Shown here: in pieces, positions 58,834-64,000 of the stretch
Layout of the letters: the number at the start of each line of letters is the position of its first letter
Numbering within the stretch: the first letter of the stretch is position 1
Notes under the pieces: generated by a model
The model's input: only the letters and a program-made list of their open reading frames with translations
Told to the model about the DNA's origin: nothing
Database searches by the model: none
NCBI GenBank assembly: GCA_016946835.1
Contig: JACVTC010000225.1
Coordinates: 1-64,000, forward strand
DNA: 64,000 bases
Source of the DNA: Neocallimastix lanati (nom. inval.)
Lineage: Eukaryota; Neocallimastigomycota; Neocallimastigomycetes; Neocallimastigales; Neocallimastigaceae
Direction of reading: 5' to 3'
Position numbers and translations under genes: made by a program

Positions 58834-59084
58834 TACATTTCGCCAGGTTGCATTTCACTAAGTGGCATATTGATATGAATAATTAAATGAATAAATAAAT
58901 AAAAATTAAAAATATTTTTTAAAACTTTTTTAATTATATTTAATAATTAGTTAAAAATAATTTATTTATTTATTTATTTATTAATTTATTTATTAATTTT
59001 CAATTTAGTGAATTGCAACATTTTTTTTAATAAGCCACATACTTTCAAAAAAATTGGCGGAATGTGATTTGACGAAATGCCCCC
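58834..59084. mobile_element. MITE-like foldback element, copy 2
   Basis: Same element and flanks as 28179-28429, so duplicated with the unit rather than transposed. Confidence 0.6.
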
Positions 59085-59194
59085 ATATAAACACTGCTTG
59101 CTTTATTTTTTTTTTTTTTGTTTATTCTTTTTATTATTAAAAAAATATTGATCTACTTTTTATTTTTATTTTTTTTTTTTTTTTTTTTTTTTTA

Positions 59195-60173
59195 TTTTTA
59201 AATAATATATTTTCTTATAAATAAAAAGATTGTTTAAACAAACTTTAAAAATTATTGATATTTAGTATATATATGTTTCTAGTATTATCAATTAATACTT
59301 CTCCTTACAAATATGAGGCCAAGATTAGTATATGTATTATATATTAATAATATATTTTAAAATATATTTTTTAATAAGAATAATTATATGCTAACTTGAT
59401 AACTTCGTAGGGAGGATATTTATGCACTATTATTAATAAGATTTGAGGTTTTTTTAAATAATTTTTTTACATAAGAAATAATAATAATTAAAGATTATTT
59501 GAATTTTTATTAAATTACTTTATAATAAAAAACGAATTTAAAAAAAAATATAGTATTAATTTAGAGTAAAAATAATGAATTGAATTGAATTGAATTTTCA
59601 ATATATCTTTTTTATTTTTTTTTTGTATATATATATATATATATCATTTAAGTTTATTCTAGTTTACTTTATTTTTTTTTTTATTTTTTAAATAAAATAT
59701 TTTCTTATAAATAAAAAGATTGTTTAAAGAAACTTTAAAAATTATTGATATTTAGTATATATATGTTTCTAGTATTATCAATTAATACTTCTCCTTACAA
59801 ATATGAGGCCAAGATTAGTATATGTATTATATATTAATAATATATTTTAAAATATATTTTTTAATAAGAATAATTATATGCTAACTTGATAACTTCGTAG
59901 GGAGGATATTTATGTACTATTATTAATAAGATTTGAGGTTTTTTTTAAATAATTTTTTTACATAAGAAATAATAATAATTAAAGATTATTTGAATTTTTA
60001 TTAAGTTAATTTATAATAAAAAACGAATTAAAAAAAAATATAGCATTAATTTAGAGTAAAAATAATGAATTGAATTGAATTTTTTTTTTTTTCAATATAT
60101 CTTTTTTATTTTTTTTTTTTTTTTGTATATATATATATCATTTAAGTTTATTCTAGTTTACTTTTTTTTTTAT
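59195..60173. repeat. 490-bp tandem duplication upstream of the ankyrin gene, copy 2
   Basis: Matches 28540-29519 except for one T in a T run. Confidence 0.92.
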
Positions 60174-60298
60174 TTTATATATTTTAGTAAGCATATAAAA
60201 ATTTATATTGTTTTAAAAATATATAATATCAAATAATTATTTTAACAACGTATTATTATATTATAGATACCTAATATAAATAGAAACGTAATATTAAA

Positions 60299-62228
60299 AT
60301 GTTTAGTATAGAAAATAAAAGAAAATTATTAAAAAAAAAAATTTATAAATACTTATCCAATGATAAATCAAATTTTGAAGATATCGCAAATTATATTAGG
60401 CGTAATAGATTTATTTTATCACGTATAAATAATAAAACATTCGATATATTAACTTTTACAATCGAAAATATTAAATATCAAAACAAATCAACACGTAGAT
60501 TAATTGAATTTATTTATGATGAATTCCAATATGAAAACATTAATTATACTATTGTCCTCAAGAACATTACTAAAACACCATTATTTTCCGCTATCGTACG
60601 AAATAATTTAAATATTGCAAACTATTTAATTTCTTTAAATGCCAAAATTTATTATATTAATAATAAGCATTTAAATATAATTGAATATATAAATAAGTAT
60701 TATTTAGAAAAGAAGGTAAATGGTAGAATAATAAATTTTATTTTTGATAAAATAAATCAAATTGAAAATAATGAAAATGAAAAAGATATAATAAAAGAAA
60801 TTTGTAGAAATATTAAACGTTCTCTTTTTAAATCAGTTCCTACATATATAGAAAATAAAAAAATTGATTTTTTAAAGAGTATTTTTCATTGCTATTCAAA
60901 AAATGATAACACTAAATTTAATAGATATGAATATATAACTGATTTATTAAATGCATATAAAAATAAAATTCCATTAACAAATAATCAAATATTTCAATGT
61001 TTAAATCAAGTAAAATATCATTTCAAAATATGCCAAGATTGGTATGGAAAAGTCATCGTGACTTTAGATGAGGATACTATAAAAAAAAAAAATTTAACAT
61101 TTATCAAGACCGTTAATTACGAGGTCTTAAAATTTTTATTATTATATGAAATAGATAAAAATGAAGCTATATTAAAAAGAATAAATCGAAATTTAATCTA
61201 TGAAGCAATTATACAAGATTATAGATATAATTTAAATTTAGATAAAAATTTAAATATATTTAAAGAATTTTTAGAAATCGATTTAAATAATAATCACTAT
61301 GAAATCTTTGAAAATAATTTGAAACTACTAAAATATTCAAATAAATATTTTTTAATTACTATAATAATGAACACCATAAAAAAAAACAAAGCTTTTTTGA
61401 ATGAAATAAAATTTTATGAAGTAATAATTTGTTATATTGAAAAAAATAATTTAAAAGGGATCGAAGAAATATTAAAATGGATAGTTTTCTTTGAAGAAGT
61501 GGTCCTCTCAGAAAGTAATGTAAATGATATCCTAATAAAATTAATAGAATATTTTTATAAGGACGAAAAGAATGAAAATTTAAAAAGTTTTGATCGGATA
61601 TTAAGCATTTTATTTGAAAATAAAATTTTCAATCCAAATATTGATTTCGAAAACATAATTAAAGTATGTATTAAGAATAGGAAAATTTATTTAATAAACA
61701 AAATTATAATTTCAATAAAGCATTCTTTACCAAAAGAAATCATAAAAAATATTAAATTTGAGAAAATTTTATTAGAATTAATTAAAAATGTAGATATTAC
61801 ATATGATATTTTTCATTTATTATGGAATTTAATATTCCATACTCAAAATATTGATTTAGAGGGGTTCAAATTTGAAGAAATAATCATTAGTGCTACTAAT
61901 AATTATATAATTGGAAAACAAATAATACAGGGTATTCTAATAAATTTGAAAAATATTAATAATAATAATTACATAATAAATTTAGAAAAACAGATTACTA
62001 ATATGTACGAAAACAATAAAATAGATAAAAAATACTACAAAATAATAAAAGGAAATTTGAAATTAAATAAAAATAAAAATAAAAATTTGAATTTGTATAT
62101 CAATAAAAAAGGAAAGGTAAATATTGAAGATAAATTTAATAATTCTAAAGTAATAGATAAACCATTAAATATTACTAAATTTAATACCGATATTGGTAAT
62201 AATATTCAATTGAAAATTAATACTTATG

Positions 62229-62303
<75 letters not shown>

Positions 62304-62378
62304 ATAATAATAATTATAATAATAATAATTATAATAATAATAATAATTATAATTATTATAATAATTATAATAATAGTA

Positions 62379-62409
<31 letters not shown>

Positions 62410-64000
62410 TAGTAATAATACTATTCTACATAATTTTGAAATATATGATAATACTATAGATAATAATATATTAAATAAAAAGAATAATAATAAGACATTT
62501 AATATTTTGAATAAAAGAGATATTGAAAATAGAGAAAAAATATTTTTTTCATACAAATTCACTAATTTAAAAATTGGATTAAAAAACGAAAATAGAACAA
62601 TAATTGATCTAACCAATGACGATAATAATACAAAAGATTTAACTACTGAAAACAATAAAACAATAGATTTAACTAATGAAAGTGATAATATAATAGATTT
62701 AACTAAAGAAGATAAATGTATAATTGATTTAACGGATGAAAATAATATAAATGAATATGAATTAACTAATAAAAATAATTCAATGAATAATTTTAATTGT
62801 ATAAATGATTCATTTAAAAATATAAAAAGTAATAATGAAAATAAATTAAACAGTACGTTTTGTTTTAAGTTTAGGAATACTTATTTAGAGGAACTTCATA
62901 ATAAAGAAAAAAGTAATAATGAAAATAAATTAAACAAAAGATTCTGTTTTCATTTTAAAAATATTCATTTAAATGAAAGTGATGAAAATAATAATAATTA
63001 TAATAATAATAGTATTGATAATATTAAGCATATTAATACTAATAGCAATACTAAGAGTAATAATAATAACAATAATAATTATGATAATAATTTAACCAAA
63101 ATAAGTAATTTTACCGATAATTTAATTGACATAAATCGAAATAAAGACTTTAAAAATATATCAGATAAAAGAAAAAAAACAAAAACTAATACGAATTACG
63201 GTAATATATCATTAAATGATACATCGAAAAATAATAAATATAAATATTTAAGTAAGGAAGTTTCCATAAATAAATTTAATAAGGAGACCAAAGAAAATTT
63301 AAATGTATTGTTTATTAAAAGTATTAAGGATAAGGAGGTAGATCTTTTAGAAAACTTATTAAAAAATGATAAATTAAAAACTATAGAAATAAACAGTAAT
63401 AAAATCGAAAATGAATTTCCACTGGTACTAGCTTTTAATAATTGTATAAGCGGTAATAATAAAGGTATATATGATAAAATGTATAATGATTTGAATTATT
63501 ATAATTTTAAAGAAAAAGAAATTACAATATTTAAAATTCTTTTAGAGTATGGAGCAGATCTTAATATTAAATTAAATAATGGAAACAGTATATTAGAAGA
63601 ATCGTTAAAAAGAAATTTTCATTTAATTACTAAAGTTATTTTTGATTTTTTAATTAAAGAAAATGAAAAAAAAGAAAGAGAAAAAGAAATTACTTGTTAT
63701 ATGAAAAAATCGGATATCACAAAGGAAAGATATAAATATAATAAGTATATTCGAAAGGATGGACAGGTTTATAGGGATAATAATAAAAAAGTTTTTGAAA
63801 ATAATAAATATATAATATATAATAATTATCAAATGGAATCTATTGATTACCAAAATAAAAATAAGAAATTTCAAAAATATTATAATTATAAAAGCAATAG
63901 AATAATGATACATTCAAATAAAAGATATCGAGAATCATCTGAAGAAATTTATGATAGGAAAAATAAAAAATTTAAAAGTAGTAAAATAATTAATAATAAG
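60299..64000 (+). CDS. Ankyrin / poly-Asn protein, 5' part, cut by window end
   Basis: Residues 1-1234 of the protein at 29645-34960, open to the last base of the window with no difference noticed. It includes the N-terminal ankyrin repeats, poly-Asn region, five DLT motifs (62600-62735) and the first later ankyrin block. Whether the 3' part is complete, and so whether the array goes on, cannot be seen from here. Confidence 0.85.

Larger units (their letters stand above)
33635..64000. repeat. Tandem segmental duplication, copy 2 (runs off window)
   Basis: Second unit, co-linear with copy 1 across its whole length and interrupted by the window end about 290 bases before a full period. The array may continue beyond 64000, so the true number of units cannot be told from here. 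Confidence 0.95.

Overview
This window reads as the left end of a chromosome from an extremely AT-rich eukaryote, most likely an anaerobic gut fungus (Neocallimastigomycota). Three things support this. Positions 1-405 are C-rich telomere repeats of mixed CCCTAA and CCCCTAA type. The non-coding DNA is almost pure A/T with long poly-A, poly-T and AAT tracts. The large secreted enzyme carries three cysteine/tryptophan modules of the fungal dockerin type (CBM10-like, ending WGxExxxWCGI), which are the hallmark of gut-fungal cellulosomes. There is no bacterial-style gene packing, no operon, and I found no tRNA or rRNA gene.

Layout: telomere (1-405); about 2.5 kb of subtelomeric DNA built from short AT arrays and palindromic units (406-2941); a 10-base internal telomere motif (2942-2951); then a tandem array with a period of about 30.66 kb. 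Copy 1 is 2952-33634. Copy 2 is 33635 to the window end and lacks only about 290 bases. The array is cut on the telomere side inside an ankyrin-type gene. Where I compared the two copies they differ only in homopolymer lengths, and the predicted proteins are identical.

Each unit holds, left to right: the 3' part of a giant ankyrin/poly-Asn gene; an old diverged duplication carrying an A-tailed, TSD-flanked retroposon; a decayed cysteine-rich gene; a large decayed gene of unknown family; an intact cysteine-rich type-I membrane protein gene on the minus strand; a divergently transcribed PI-PLC/dockerin/chitin-binding gene; a 2-kb minisatellite; two more decayed coding remnants; a 52-56-bp array with a T-rich tail; a duplicated AT block; a MITE-like foldback element next to telomere-like motifs; a 490-bp tandem duplication; and the start of the next ankyrin gene.

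Only three intact gene types are convincing: the ankyrin/poly-Asn protein with five evenly spaced SUMO-interaction-like motifs, the membrane-anchored cysteine-rich protein, and the secreted phospholipase with dockerins. The last two share a 678-bp intergenic region and both face the cell exterior. The rest is repeat or gene debris typical of a subtelomere. Whether the 30.66-kb duplication is real or an assembly artefact is the main uncertainty.
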